64,000 nt of DNA from Parabacteroides johnsonii DSM 18315 (GTDB lineage: Bacteria > Bacteroidota > Bacteroidia > Bacteroidales > Tannerellaceae): the NCBI RefSeq assembly GCF_025151045.1, contig NZ_CP102285.1, forward strand, positions 1,364,001-1,428,000. Reading direction: 5' to 3'. Below, one piece after another: positions 8,383-17,200 of this stretch; positions within the stretch are counted from its first letter, which is position 1; each line of letters starts with the position of its first letter. The translations under genes were made by a program, and so were the position numbers. The notes under the pieces are model-generated. The model had not been told where the DNA came from and did no database searches. It worked only from the letters and a program-made list of their open reading frames with translations.

Positions 8383-9471
8383 ATGAATAAGAAAACTCTT
8401 TTTCTACTCTTTCTTTTCCCCCTGTTCTTTTCATGCGGCAAGCAAGCCGCCATGCCAGAACAAACGTCTACGGACCTGATGTTGACAGACAGTCTCCGGC
8501 AGGTGATCTCGGTCGATACCGTACGAAGGACGCCTTTGAACAACGAGTTGTTGTTGAACGGTCGTGTCGCCTTCGATGCGGAGCAGGTAGCCCAGGTGTA
8601 TCCTATCTTCGGAGGGACCGTTACGCAGGTAGAGGTTGAAGCCGGCGATTATGTGGAGAAAGGCGATCTCCTTGCCGTTATCCGAAGCAGCGAAGTGGCC
8701 GATTTCGAGAAACAGCAGAAGGATGCCGTCCGTCGACTCGCTTTGGCCGACCGTAACCTCGAAGCGGTACGGGATATGCTCGGAAGCGGAACGGCCTCCG
8801 AACGTGACCTCTTGCAGGCTGAACAGGAAGCTGCCGGTGCGAAGGCGGAGGTGAAAAGGCTGCGTGAGGTGTATGACATCTACCGGATCGGTGCCAACTC
8901 GACTTACGATATAACCTCTCCCGTCTCCGGCTTTGTGGTCGGGAAGAACATCAGCCGGGATATGCTGATCCGCTCCGACCGGGAAGAGGAGTTGTTTACC
9001 GTCTCCGGTCTGGACAATGTCTGGGTGATGGCGGATGTGTACGAAGGCGATATCCGCAAGATACAGGAAGGAGCGCTTGTCCGTATCACGACGCTCGCTT
9101 ACGGGAAGGACAGGGAGTTTGCCGGGACGATCGACAAGGTCTATAACTTGCTCGATAGTGAGAGCAAGACGATGAAGGTCCGTATCAAATTGAACAATAA
9201 GGATTATATGCTTAAACCGGGAATGTTTACGAACGTGTATGTACAATGCCGGGTGGAAGGGCAGCTTATGCCCCGCATACCGGCGCACGCCCTGATATTC
9301 GAGGGAGGCAAGCAGTATGTCGTGTGTGTCGGTACGGATGGCCGCCTGTGGATGCAGGAAGTCGGCGTCTATAAGCAGACGGACGAATACTGCTACCTGA
9401 ATGCCGGACTGAAAGAGGGAGACGTGGTCGTAAACAAGAATACTCTGCTGGTCTATAATGCTTTAAAATAA
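8383..9471 (+). CDS. RND efflux periplasmic adaptor lipoprotein (CusB/CzcB type)
   Basis: Membrane fusion protein that links the RND pump to the TolC-like channel. The ATG at 8383 opens a lipoprotein signal with FFSCGK; the longer frame from 8317 would start inside the upstream repeat. A barrel-sandwich/lipoyl domain (GGTVTQVEVEAGDYVEKG, about residues 66-90) is followed by an alpha-helical hairpin (about 95-150), the return lipoyl half (TSPVSGFVV), a beta-barrel and a membrane-proximal domain. It ends 8 bases before the pump gene. Confidence 0.92.
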   Translation: MNKKTLFLLFLFPLFFSCGKQAAMPEQTSTDLMLTDSLRQVISVDTVRRTPLNNELLLNGRVAFDAEQVAQVYPIFGGTVTQVEVEAGDYVEKGDLLAVIRSSEVADFEKQQKDAVRRLALADRNLEAVRDMLGSGTASERDLLQAEQEAAGAKAEVKRLREVYDIYRIGANSTYDITSPVSGFVVGKNISRDMLIRSDREEELFTVSGLDNVWVMADVYEGDIRKIQEGALVRITTLAYGKDREFAGTIDKVYNLLDSESKTMKVRIKLNNKDYMLKPGMFTNVYVQCRVEGQLMPRIPAHALIFEGGKQYVVCVGTDGRLWMQEVGVYKQTDEYCYLNAGLKEGDVVVNKNTLLVYNALK

Positions 9472-9479
9472 GAAACAAG

Positions 9480-12400
9480 ATGCATACCTTTATAGATAGA
9501 ATCATCACCTTCTCGCTCAGGAACAAGTTTTTCATCTTTTTCCTGACCGTGATAGCCGTTATCGCCGGGGCGGTCAGTTTCCTGCATACACCTGTCGACG
9601 CTTTTCCCGATGTGACGAACACGAAGGTGACGATCATTACCCAATGGCCGGGACGGAGCGCGGAGGAGATCGAGAAGTTCATCACGATCCCGGTCGAGAT
9701 AGCCATGAACCCGGTACAGAAGAAGACGGATATCCGGAGTACGACACTGTTCGGGCTGTCGGTCATCCATGTGATGTTTGACGACGATGTGGACGATTTC
9801 TATGCCCGCCAGCAGGTCTATAACCTCTTGAACGATGCAGACCTGCCGGAAGGGGTGACACCGGAGGTACAGCCGTTGTACGGGCCTACGGGAGAGATTT
9901 TCCGGTATACATTGCGTAGCGACAAACGGACGGTACGGGAGTTGAAGACTTTCCAGGATTGGGTGATCGAACGGAAACTGAGGGCGGTCCCCGGAGTGGC
10001 GGATATCGTCAGCTTCGGAGGGGAGGTGAAGACCTTCGAGGTGAGTGTGAATCCGAACCAGCTGATCAACTACGGGGTGACGACACTCGAGCTCTATGAC
10101 GCCATTGCCAAAAGCAATATCAACGTAGGAGGGGACGTGATCACCCGGAGTTCGCAGGCGTATGTCGTCCGGGGGATCGGTTTGATCAACGACGTGAAGG
10201 AGATCGAGAATATCGTGGTGAAGAACATCAACGGTACGCCTATCCTGGTGAAGAACCTGGCGGACGTGCATGAGTCCTCTTTGCCCCGTCTCGGGCAGGT
10301 CGGAAGGATGGAAGAGGACGACGTGGTGCAGGGGATCGTCGTGATGCGGAAAGGGGAGAACCCCAGTGAAGTGATCGCCGCCCTGAAAGACAAGATCGCC
10401 GATATCCAGCAAAACTCGTTGCCGGAGGATGTGCGGATCGTCCCCTTCTATGACCGGGAGAATCTGGTGGACCTGGCGGTGCATACGGTGACTCGCAACC
10501 TGATAGAGGGAATCTTGCTGGTGACTTTCATTGTGTTGATTTTTATGGCGGACTGGCGTACGACGGTCGTGGTGTCGATCATCATACCGTTGGCGCTGCT
10601 CTTTGCTTTCATCTGCCTCCGGGCGATGGGGATGAGTGCGAACCTGCTGTCGATGGGGGCGATAGACTTCGGCATCATTATCGACGGGGCGGTCGTGATG
10701 GTAGAGGGGCTGTTTGTCGCACTCGACAGGAAAGCCCGCGAAGTGGGGATGCCTGCCTTTAACGTGATGAGTAAGATGGGGATTATCCGGCATACAGCGA
10801 AAGACCGGGCGAAAGCTGTGTTCTTTTCCAAGTTGATCATCATCACGGCATTGGTTCCGATCTTCTCTTTCCAGAAGGTCGAAGGGAAGATGTTCAGTCC
10901 GTTGGCCTATACGTTGGGCTTCGCCCTGTTGGGGGCCTTGATCTTTACCCTGACACTTGTGCCGGTCCTCTCGTCGATGTTGTTGAAGAAGAATGTGAGG
11001 GAGAAGCATAACCCGTTCCTGGCTTGGGTAAACCGGATGGCGACGGGGCTGTTCGACCGTTGCCATGCCCATAAACGGATGACGGTGACGGTGACGACAG
11101 CGGTGGCGGCTGTCGGGTTGTGGTGCTTCACCTTGTTGGGGACGGAGTTCCTGCCGCAGTTGAACGAAGGTTCCATCTATATCAGGGCGACGCTTCCGCA
11201 GAGCATCTCGTTGGATGAATCGGTGGAACTGGCAAACCGGATGAGGCGCACGTTGGCTTCTTATCCCGAAGTCCGCCAAGTCTTGTCACAGACGGGACGG
11301 CCGAACGATGGGACGGATGCGACAGGTTTCTACAACATCGAGTTTCATGTGGATATCTATCCGGAGAAGCAATGGGAGAGCAAGCTGACGAAAGCGGAAC
11401 TGATCGAGAAGATGCAGGAACGGCTGGATATCTATCCGGGGGTGGACTTCAACTTCTCGCAACCGATCAGCGACAACGTGGAGGAGGCAGCCAGCGGGGT
11501 AAAAGGTTCTATCGCAGTGAAGGTGTTCGGCAAGGACCTGTACGAGTCGGAGAAGAAAGCGGTCGAGGTGTATAAGGTCTTGCAGACGGTGGACGGGATC
11601 GAAGATCTGGGCGTGATCCGCAATATCGGACAGCCGGAACTGAGGATCGAACTGAACGAATCCCGCCTGGCGCGTTACGGTGTGGCGAAAGAGGACGTGC
11701 AGTCGATCATCGAGATGGCGATCGGGGGCAAGAGCGCCTCGCTGCTTTACGAGGACGAACGGAAGTTCAACATCATGGTCCGTTATGAATCCTCTTTCCG
11801 CCGGAGTGAAGACGAGATCGGCAAGATACTGGTCCCTGCACGCGACGGGGCGATGATCCCGGTCAAGGAACTGGCGGATATCCGCACGATTACGGGACCG
11901 CTGATTATCTACCGCGATAATCATGCCCGCTTCTGTGCCGTCAAGTTTTCCGTCCGCGGACGGGATATGGGGACGGCTGTCGCCGAAGCGCAGCAGAAGG
12001 TGAAGGAGCGGGTGCGTTTGCCGGAGGGTTATACGTTGAAATGGACAGGCGATTTCGAGAACCAGCAACGGGCCACGAAACGGTTGGCACAGGTCGTACC
12101 GGTCAGTATCGCGATTATCTTTATCATCCTTTTCGTCCTCTTCGGGAATGCCCGTGATGCAGGACTGGTCTTGTTGAATGTGCCGTATGCCGCGGTCGGG
12201 GGGATTCTGGCTTTGCTGCTTACCCGTTTCAACTTTTCGATATCGGCGGGGATCGGGTTTATCGCTCTCTTCGGTATCTGCATACAGAACGGGGTGATCA
12301 TGATATCGGATATCAAAAGTAACCTGAAGGCTCGTAGCCCGTTGGACCAGGCCATCAAACAGAGCGTCCGTTCGCGTGTCCGCTCCGTCCTGATGACAGC

Positions 12401-12605
12401 TTCGATGGCTGCTATCGGTCTGATGCCTGCGGCACTCAGTCACGGCATCGGTTCGGAAAGCCAGCGGCCATTGGCGATCGTCATCATCGGCGGCCTGATA
12501 GGAGCGACCTTCTTCACCCTCTTCGTCTTCCCCCTGATGGTCGAAACCTTTTACCGGCGGATGCTGTACGATAAAGACGGAAAATTGTTGCAACGTAAAT
12601 TATAA
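9480..12605 (+). CDS. HME-type RND efflux pump (CzcA/CusA family)
   Basis: Proton-driven inner membrane pump of 1041 residues, the usual size. It has the twelve-helix RND layout: helix 1 near residues 14-34, two large periplasmic loops, and helices 2-6 near 340-500 with the central acidic segment IDFGIIIDGAVVMVEG near 397-412. The second half carries helices near 870-1020. The HME hallmark motifs (VDAFPDVTN near 39-47, PGRSAEEIE near 56-64) suggest divalent or monovalent heavy-metal export rather than drugs. The metal cannot be read from the sequence. It lies between the adaptor and a two-component system, a common arrangement for metal-responsive pumps. Confidence 0.93.
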   Translation: MHTFIDRIITFSLRNKFFIFFLTVIAVIAGAVSFLHTPVDAFPDVTNTKVTIITQWPGRSAEEIEKFITIPVEIAMNPVQKKTDIRSTTLFGLSVIHVMFDDDVDDFYARQQVYNLLNDADLPEGVTPEVQPLYGPTGEIFRYTLRSDKRTVRELKTFQDWVIERKLRAVPGVADIVSFGGEVKTFEVSVNPNQLINYGVTTLELYDAIAKSNINVGGDVITRSSQAYVVRGIGLINDVKEIENIVVKNINGTPILVKNLADVHESSLPRLGQVGRMEEDDVVQGIVVMRKGENPSEVIAALKDKIADIQQNSLPEDVRIVPFYDRENLVDLAVHTVTRNLIEGILLVTFIVLIFMADWRTTVVVSIIIPLALLFAFICLRAMGMSANLLSMGAIDFGIIIDGAVVMVEGLFVALDRKAREVGMPAFNVMSKMGIIRHTAKDRAKAVFFSKLIIITALVPIFSFQKVEGKMFSPLAYTLGFALLGALIFTLTLVPVLSSMLLKKNVREKHNPFLAWVNRMATGLFDRCHAHKRMTVTVTTAVAAVGLWCFTLLGTEFLPQLNEGSIYIRATLPQSISLDESVELANRMRRTLASYPEVRQVLSQTGRPNDGTDATGFYNIEFHVDIYPEKQWESKLTKAELIEKMQERLDIYPGVDFNFSQPISDNVEEAASGVKGSIAVKVFGKDLYESEKKAVEVYKVLQTVDGIEDLGVIRNIGQPELRIELNESRLARYGVAKEDVQSIIEMAIGGKSASLLYEDERKFNIMVRYESSFRRSEDEIGKILVPARDGAMIPVKELADIRTITGPLIIYRDNHARFCAVKFSVRGRDMGTAVAEAQQKVKERVRLPEGYTLKWTGDFENQQRATKRLAQVVPVSIAIIFIILFVLFGNARDAGLVLLNVPYAAVGGILALLLTRFNFSISAGIGFIALFGICIQNGVIMISDIKSNLKARSPLDQAIKQSVRSRVRSVLMTASMAAIGLMPAALSHGIGSESQRPLAIVIIGGLIGATFFTLFVFPLMVETFYRRMLYDKDGKLLQRKL

Positions 12606-12681
12606 AGAGATTGGGAGGAAAAGAATCACCCTTCAATCATCATTTATCCTATATTTGTAGTCCGATACACAAAAATATGTA

Positions 12682-13359
12682 ATGGCAAAGATATTATTAG
12701 TAGAAGATGAAATAAACATCGCCTCTTTCATCGAGCGGGGCTTGCAGGAGTTCGGCCATGAAGTCCGCGTGGCCAATGACGGGCAAGCCGGCTGGGAGTT
12801 GGTTCAGCAGGAAGATTTCCACTTGTTGATACTCGACATCATCATGCCGAAGATGAACGGCCTGCAACTCTGTAAACAGTATCGCCAGGCGTATGGCTAC
12901 CAGTCGCCCGTCATCATGCTGACCGCCTTAGGGACGACGGACGATATCGTGAACGGACTGGATGCCGGTGCCGACGACTATCTGGTGAAACCTTTCAGTT
13001 TCCAGGAACTGGAAGCCCGTATCAAAGCCCTTTTGCGGCGTACGGGGGTGGAACCTGCCGTACCGCTTCTGAGTTGTGGAGACCTGACACTCGATCCGTC
13101 CAGCCACCGGGCGATCCGTGGCAAGGTGGTGATCGACCTGACCGTAAAGGAATACCGCCTGCTCGAATATCTGATCCAGAACCAAGGGACGGCACAGAGC
13201 CGGCTGACCTTGCTGAAAAATGTGTGGGACAAGAACTTCGATACGAATACGAATGTGGTGGATGTCTATGTCAATTACCTGCGTAGCAAGATCGACAAGG
13301 ATTTCGACCACAAACTGATCCGCACCGTAGTGGGAGTGGGCTATATGATGGAAGCATGA
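12682..13359 (+). CDS. OmpR-family response regulator
   Basis: DNA-binding response regulator of 225 residues. The receiver domain has acidic residues EDE near 8-10, the phosphoacceptor Asp in LLILDIIMPK near residue 51, Thr in MLTALG near 80 and Lys in LVKPFS near 103. The C-terminal winged helix (about 130-222) has the OmpR-type TVKEYRLLEYL and YVNYLRSKID segments. A TATATTTG promoter element lies at 12650-12657, so it can be transcribed separately from the pump. The sensor kinase overlaps its last 4 bases. Most likely it controls the upstream efflux genes. Confidence 0.93.
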   Translation: MAKILLVEDEINIASFIERGLQEFGHEVRVANDGQAGWELVQQEDFHLLILDIIMPKMNGLQLCKQYRQAYGYQSPVIMLTALGTTDDIVNGLDAGADDYLVKPFSFQELEARIKALLRRTGVEPAVPLLSCGDLTLDPSSHRAIRGKVVIDLTVKEYRLLEYLIQNQGTAQSRLTLLKNVWDKNFDTNTNVVDVYVNYLRSKIDKDFDHKLIRTVVGVGYMMEA

Positions 13360-14534
13360 AGACCGGGAACAAGATAGCGCTTTTTTATACGGCTATCACG
13401 ATCGGCATTATTTCGGTGGTGACAGTCGTTTTCTATTTTGTGGCGACCGACTATATCAGCCGCCTCTACTATTCCTATCTGACGGAGAAGGCATACGCGA
13501 CGGCACAGAAGCATTGGGAGAAGGATGAGTTGGACGAGGAAGATTATGCCCGTATCCAGCAGCATTATGAGGAGACGTTGCCTGTTGCAGCGGAAATCTT
13601 GCTGAACGCCGACAGCATAACGGAGGCGCATGCCGTCTTGTCCCGTTACCTGACCGATGAGAAGATCGCTTCCCTGTATGCAGGCAATGTGGTTCGTTTC
13701 CATGAAGGGAAAGAATTAGGAGCGGCTGTCTACTATCCGGATAATGAGGGCAATTTTATCGTACTGGTTGTGTCGAGCAACCAGTACGGCGGGGATATCC
13801 AGCACCGGATCGGCTGGCTGTTGCTGGGGATGCTGGTGATCAGTGCCGTCCTGGTCTATTTCGTCGGCCGTTTGTATGCGACCCGCATGGTCGACCGTAT
13901 CGATGCGGCTTACCAGAGTGAGAAGTCTTTTATCAGCAATGCATCTCATGAACTGAATAATCCGCTTACGGCCATCCAGGGAGAATGCGAGATCAGCTTG
14001 CTGAAGGAACGTACGCCGGCCGAATACCAGGCAGCATTGGGGCGTATCGCTTCTGAAACGAAACGCATCATCCTATTGATGAAGAACCTGCTTTTCCTCT
14101 CTCATGGGGATAAGGAGATTCTGAAGAATGCACGTGAGACGGTTTTGCTGGCCGACTTCCTGATGCAGTTCGTGGGTAACCGTGTTCGTTTTACAACCGA
14201 CCATTTCGCTTTCGCTATCGAGGCGAATCCGCATCTGCTGAAGATCGCTATCGGCAACATCTTGAATAATGCCTGTAAATATTCGGGAGAAGCGCCTGTC
14301 GAGATGCAGCTGAAAGGTTCTGTCCTGACCATTACGGACATGGGGATCGGTATTCCGGAGGAGGAGATCACCCGTGTGTACCAGCCTTTCTATCGTGCCT
14401 CCAACACACGGGAGTTCGCCGGGCATGGTATCGGACTCAGTCTTTCCATGCGTATCCTGAGAAGCTACGGGGCGGAAATTACGATTACGTCCGAGGTCGG
14501 GAAGGGTACGACGGTGGAAATCGAATTTCCGTAA
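13356..14534 (+). CDS. Sensor histidine kinase
   Basis: Membrane histidine kinase paired with the preceding regulator through an ATGA overlap. Two membrane helices (about residues 9-32 and 152-172) flank a periplasmic sensor region of about 115 residues. The HisKA box SNASHELNNPL has its phosphorylatable His at residue 198. N, G1 and G2 ATP-binding boxes follow (NILNNACKYS, DMGIGIPEE, GHGIGLSLS), and the protein ends shortly after. The efflux neighbourhood suggests that the signal is a metal or envelope stress. Confidence 0.93.
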   Translation: MKTGNKIALFYTAITIGIISVVTVVFYFVATDYISRLYYSYLTEKAYATAQKHWEKDELDEEDYARIQQHYEETLPVAAEILLNADSITEAHAVLSRYLTDEKIASLYAGNVVRFHEGKELGAAVYYPDNEGNFIVLVVSSNQYGGDIQHRIGWLLLGMLVISAVLVYFVGRLYATRMVDRIDAAYQSEKSFISNASHELNNPLTAIQGECEISLLKERTPAEYQAALGRIASETKRIILLMKNLLFLSHGDKEILKNARETVLLADFLMQFVGNRVRFTTDHFAFAIEANPHLLKIAIGNILNNACKYSGEAPVEMQLKGSVLTITDMGIGIPEEEITRVYQPFYRASNTREFAGHGIGLSLSMRILRSYGAEITITSEVGKGTTVEIEFP

Positions 14535-14551
14535 GTTTTAGACTGTTACGC

Positions 14552-14581
14552 TTGGACGGATGGAAAGAATGGCTATCTTTG
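14552..14581 (+). promoter_or_regulatory. Bacteroidetes promoter (TTG - 19 bases - TATCTTTG)
   Basis: A TTG at 14552-14554 and TATCTTTG at 14574-14581 are separated by 19 bases, an excellent match to the Bacteroidetes -33/-7 consensus. It lies 28 bases before the small membrane protein gene. Confidence 0.75.
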
Positions 14582-14609
14582 TGATATTATTTAACTAAAA
14601 GTATTAGCT

Positions 14610-14801
14610 ATGGATATAAAGGAGAAAACAGGGAATTTTCTGCTGGACATTGCAAAATTGATCTTTGCAGGTATTATTATCGGAGGTATAATGACCGAAG
14701 AAATCAATAGGTGGGTGTTGTACTTATTGGGCCTTTTTGCATTTGTATTAATTATTGTGATAGGTTTTGTATTATGTAGTCAAGTAAAAAAGGAGGATTG
14801 A
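14610..14801 (+). CDS. Small two-helix membrane protein (DUF6722-like)
   Basis: A 63-residue protein with two membrane helices (about residues 14-28 and 33-54), an N-terminal charged segment and a lysine/glutamate tail. It resembles the small Bacteroidales membrane proteins grouped as DUF6722; I am moderately sure of the family and its function is unknown. It has its own strong promoter and is followed after 3 bases by a second tiny membrane protein, then a terminator, so the pair forms a discrete transcript. Confidence 0.75.
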   Translation: MDIKEKTGNFLLDIAKLIFAGIIIGGIMTEEINRWVLYLLGLFAFVLIIVIGFVLCSQVKKED

Positions 14802-14804
14802 ACG

Positions 14805-14933
14805 ATGGCTTTTATTATATCTTTTTGTGCAATGTCGATAGCGGCAATATTGATACCGCTCTATTTCGTTTATCAAGATAATAAGCGTAAAGCAGCCGCA
14901 GGTAAAAAAGGACAGTCTTCAAAGGAAGGCTGA
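14805..14933 (+). CDS. 42-residue single-helix membrane microprotein
   Basis: The frame ATG GCT TTT to TGA at 14931-14933 codes for 42 residues: one membrane helix (about 3-23) followed by a strongly basic tail with KRKAAAGKK. An AGGAGG Shine-Dalgarno sequence lies about 10 bases upstream, which is unusual in this phylum and supports translation. It follows the DUF6722-like gene after 3 bases and precedes a terminator. Function unknown; co-transcription suggests a role shared with the preceding protein. Confidence 0.65.
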   Translation: MAFIISFCAMSIAAILIPLYFVYQDNKRKAAAGKKGQSSKEG

Positions 14934-14970
14934 ACGATATAACTTCATTATAAAAACTATATATGGGCAG

Positions 14971-15010
14971 AGGTCCGGTTAAGCACTCTTTAGCCGGACC
15001 TTTCCTTTTC
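14971..15010 (+). terminator. Rho-independent-type terminator
   Basis: The arms AGGTCCGG...CCGGACCT (14971-14978 and 14994-15001) form a stable stem and are followed by a T-rich run. It ends the small membrane protein transcript. Confidence 0.75.
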
Positions 15011-15074
15011 TACTACCCACCTCTTCCTCGCAACATTCAGGCCGTTTTGATTGTTAGATATAAAAACAAATAAT

Positions 15075-16073
15075 ATGACATACAAAATTGCATTCTTTGG
15101 AGCTAAACCATACGATATAGCTTCATTCGACAAAGTAAATGAAAAGTACAATTACGACATTCGTTACTACAAAGGACATTTGAATCCGAATAATGTAGTC
15201 CTGACGCAAGATACGGACGCGGTCTGTATCTTTGTCAACGACACTGCCGATGCCGCCGTGATCGATGCGATGGTGAACAATGGTGTCAAACTGCTGGCCC
15301 TTCGTTGTGCCGGTTTTAATAATGTGGATCTGAAAGCGGCCAAAGGAAAGTTGCCGGTCGTTCGCGTACCGGCCTATTCGCCTTACGCCGTAGCCGAATA
15401 TTCGCTTGCCCTGATGCTGTCGCTGAACCGGAAGATACACCGTGCCTACTGGCGTACGCGAGACGGTAATTTCTCGCTGAACGGCCTGATGGGGTTCGAT
15501 ATGCACGGCAAGACGATCGGTATTATCGGTACCGGAAAGATCGCCAAGATCCTGATCCGTCTCTTGAAAGGGTTCGGAATGCGTATTCTGGCTTATGACC
15601 TTTATCCCGACACGCAGTTTGCCGAAGAGGAAGGCATTTCTTATGTGTCGTTAGACGAACTGTATCGCGAGTCGGACATCATCTCTTTGCACTGTCCGCT
15701 GACCGACCAGACAAAATATATGATCGACAAAGACTCCATCGACAAGATGAAGGAAGGTGTGATGATCATCAATACAGGCCGGGGCCAACTGATCAATACC
15801 AACGACCTGATCGAAGGTCTGAAGGAAAAGAAGATCGCGGCGGCCGGTCTGGATGTGTACGAGGAGGAGGGCGAATACTTCTATGAAGACAAGTCCGATA
15901 AAATTATCGACGATGATGTATTGGCCCGTCTGCTTTCTTTTAATAATGTGATAGTTACTTCGCATCAGGCTTTTTTCACGAAGGAGGCTCTGCATAACAT
16001 TGCAGAGACGACTCTTCAGAATATCGACGATTTCCGCCATCACCGTCCTTTGGTGAACGAAGTTATTCTGTAA
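15075..16073 (+). CDS. ldhA: D-2-hydroxyacid dehydrogenase, probably D-lactate dehydrogenase
   Basis: NAD-dependent reduction of pyruvate to D-lactate is the likely reaction. The NAD-binding Rossmann motif GIIGTGKIAK lies near residues 152-161, with a substrate-domain RCAGFNNVDL near 74-83 and an ARCG-equivalent NTGRGQLINT near 231-240. A GLDVYEEE segment and the catalytic His in SHQAFFT near 295 follow. The acidic motif EEEGEYFYEDKS is typical of LdhA rather than phosphoglycerate dehydrogenase. The start used is the ATG at 15075; a longer frame opens at 15051. It is a single gene after a terminator. Confidence 0.9.
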   Translation: MTYKIAFFGAKPYDIASFDKVNEKYNYDIRYYKGHLNPNNVVLTQDTDAVCIFVNDTADAAVIDAMVNNGVKLLALRCAGFNNVDLKAAKGKLPVVRVPAYSPYAVAEYSLALMLSLNRKIHRAYWRTRDGNFSLNGLMGFDMHGKTIGIIGTGKIAKILIRLLKGFGMRILAYDLYPDTQFAEEEGISYVSLDELYRESDIISLHCPLTDQTKYMIDKDSIDKMKEGVMIINTGRGQLINTNDLIEGLKEKKIAAAGLDVYEEEGEYFYEDKSDKIIDDDVLARLLSFNNVIVTSHQAFFTKEALHNIAETTLQNIDDFRHHRPLVNEVIL

Positions 16074-16167
16074 AAAGACTATGTTTATATCGCTGATTTA
16101 TTATATTTTTGCGGCCATTGTCCGGTGTGAGCCAGGCAATGGCTATTATTTTTTATGGTAAACAGAT

Positions 16168-17034
16168 ATGGAAATAGACAGTCGCACAGGTCTGGTGCTT
16201 GAAGGAGGAGGGATGCGTGCCATCTTCACCGTCGGAGTGCTGGACTGCTTTATGGATCATGACATTTGGTTCCCTTATACGATCGGTGTGTCCGCCGGGG
16301 CGAGCAACGGCATTTCGTATGCCTCCCGGCAGCGCGGGCGTTCCCGGTTCAGCAATATCGACCTGCTGGAAAAATATGATTATATCGGTTTCAGGCATTT
16401 CCTGCGGGGGCGGGGATATATCGATATGAAATACCTTTTCTATATTTATCCGGAGAAATATTATCCGCTCGACTACGAGACATATTTCAAGTCGCCGAAC
16501 CGCTTCGTCATGGTCACCAGCAATTGCCTGACGGGTAAAGCCGAATATTTCGAGGAGAAGCAGGATGCAGACCGTCTGGTCGATATCTGTTGTGCCTCCT
16601 GTACGCTTCCGGTGCTTTGTCCGGTGACGTATGTCGACGGTGTCCCGATGGTCGACGGAGGTGTCTGCGATGCCATTCCCATCCGGCATGCCATCGACGA
16701 CGGTTTCCGCAAGAACGTGATTATCCTGACCCGTAACAAAGGCTACCGGAAGAAAGAAAAGGATTTCTGGCTGCCCGGCTTCATCTACCGCCGGTATCCC
16801 GCTATCCGGAAGCAGTTGAAGCTGCGCTACCGCAACTATAACGAAGTGCTGGATTATATCGACGAGCTGGAAGCGAAAGGAGACGCGATCGTCATCCGTC
16901 CGCAAAAGAAAATGGAAGTCAGCCGTACCACCAACGACCGTAAGAAGCTGTCCGCCTTGTATGACGAAGGCTATGCCATCGGCCGATCCATCGTCGAAAA
17001 CAACCGGTTCGAATTCAAAACACCAGTGATTTGA
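16168..17034 (+). CDS. Patatin-like phospholipase
   Basis: Cytoplasmic serine lipase of the patatin/RssA group. The oxyanion motif is GGGMRA (about residues 13-18), the nucleophile lies in GVSAGA (Ser near 43), and the catalytic Asp is in VDGGVCDA (near 160). The family hydrolyses acyl esters of lipids; the substrate is unknown. The final codons lie inside a 22-bp-period repeat (from about 17007), so the C-terminal residues after NNR may be repeat-derived. A short inverted repeat (GCCATTG...CAATGGC) lies at 16114-16143 in the leader. Confidence 0.88.
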   Translation: MEIDSRTGLVLEGGGMRAIFTVGVLDCFMDHDIWFPYTIGVSAGASNGISYASRQRGRSRFSNIDLLEKYDYIGFRHFLRGRGYIDMKYLFYIYPEKYYPLDYETYFKSPNRFVMVTSNCLTGKAEYFEEKQDADRLVDICCASCTLPVLCPVTYVDGVPMVDGGVCDAIPIRHAIDDGFRKNVIILTRNKGYRKKEKDFWLPGFIYRRYPAIRKQLKLRYRNYNEVLDYIDELEAKGDAIVIRPQKKMEVSRTTNDRKKLSALYDEGYAIGRSIVENNRFEFKTPVI

Positions 17035-17066
17035 AAACGAAACACCGGTGATTTGAATTCGAAACA
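17007..17066 (+). repeat. Two-unit 22-bp tandem repeat (ACACCrGTGATTTGAA type)
   Basis: Two 22-base units of the form ACACCrGTGATTTGAAnnCGAA follow each other and are flanked by TTCGAATTC-like sequence on both sides, making the whole roughly palindromic. They overlap the end of the patatin gene. Unit spacing equals that of the GAAAC/GTTTC repeats at 37.6 and 50.7 kb. Confidence 0.6.
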
Positions 17067-17200
17067 TATATGTTTCACATTTGCTACCTATATATGTTGC
17101 TTTATATTTGGGTGAATCGGTGACGATTTGAATAAATGAGAGCTTAAAATTCGGATTATTCGAGGAAATTCCTTACATTTGTATATTAACACACTAAAAG

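Noticed and set aside
9480-12605. Assigning a specific metal (copper, silver, cobalt, zinc) to the RND pump
   Set aside because: Family motifs show the heavy-metal class, but the selectivity residues cannot be judged without an alignment.
15075-16073. Phosphoglycerate dehydrogenase (serA)
   Set aside because: No ACT domain, and the EGEYFYED motif and length fit D-lactate dehydrogenase better.
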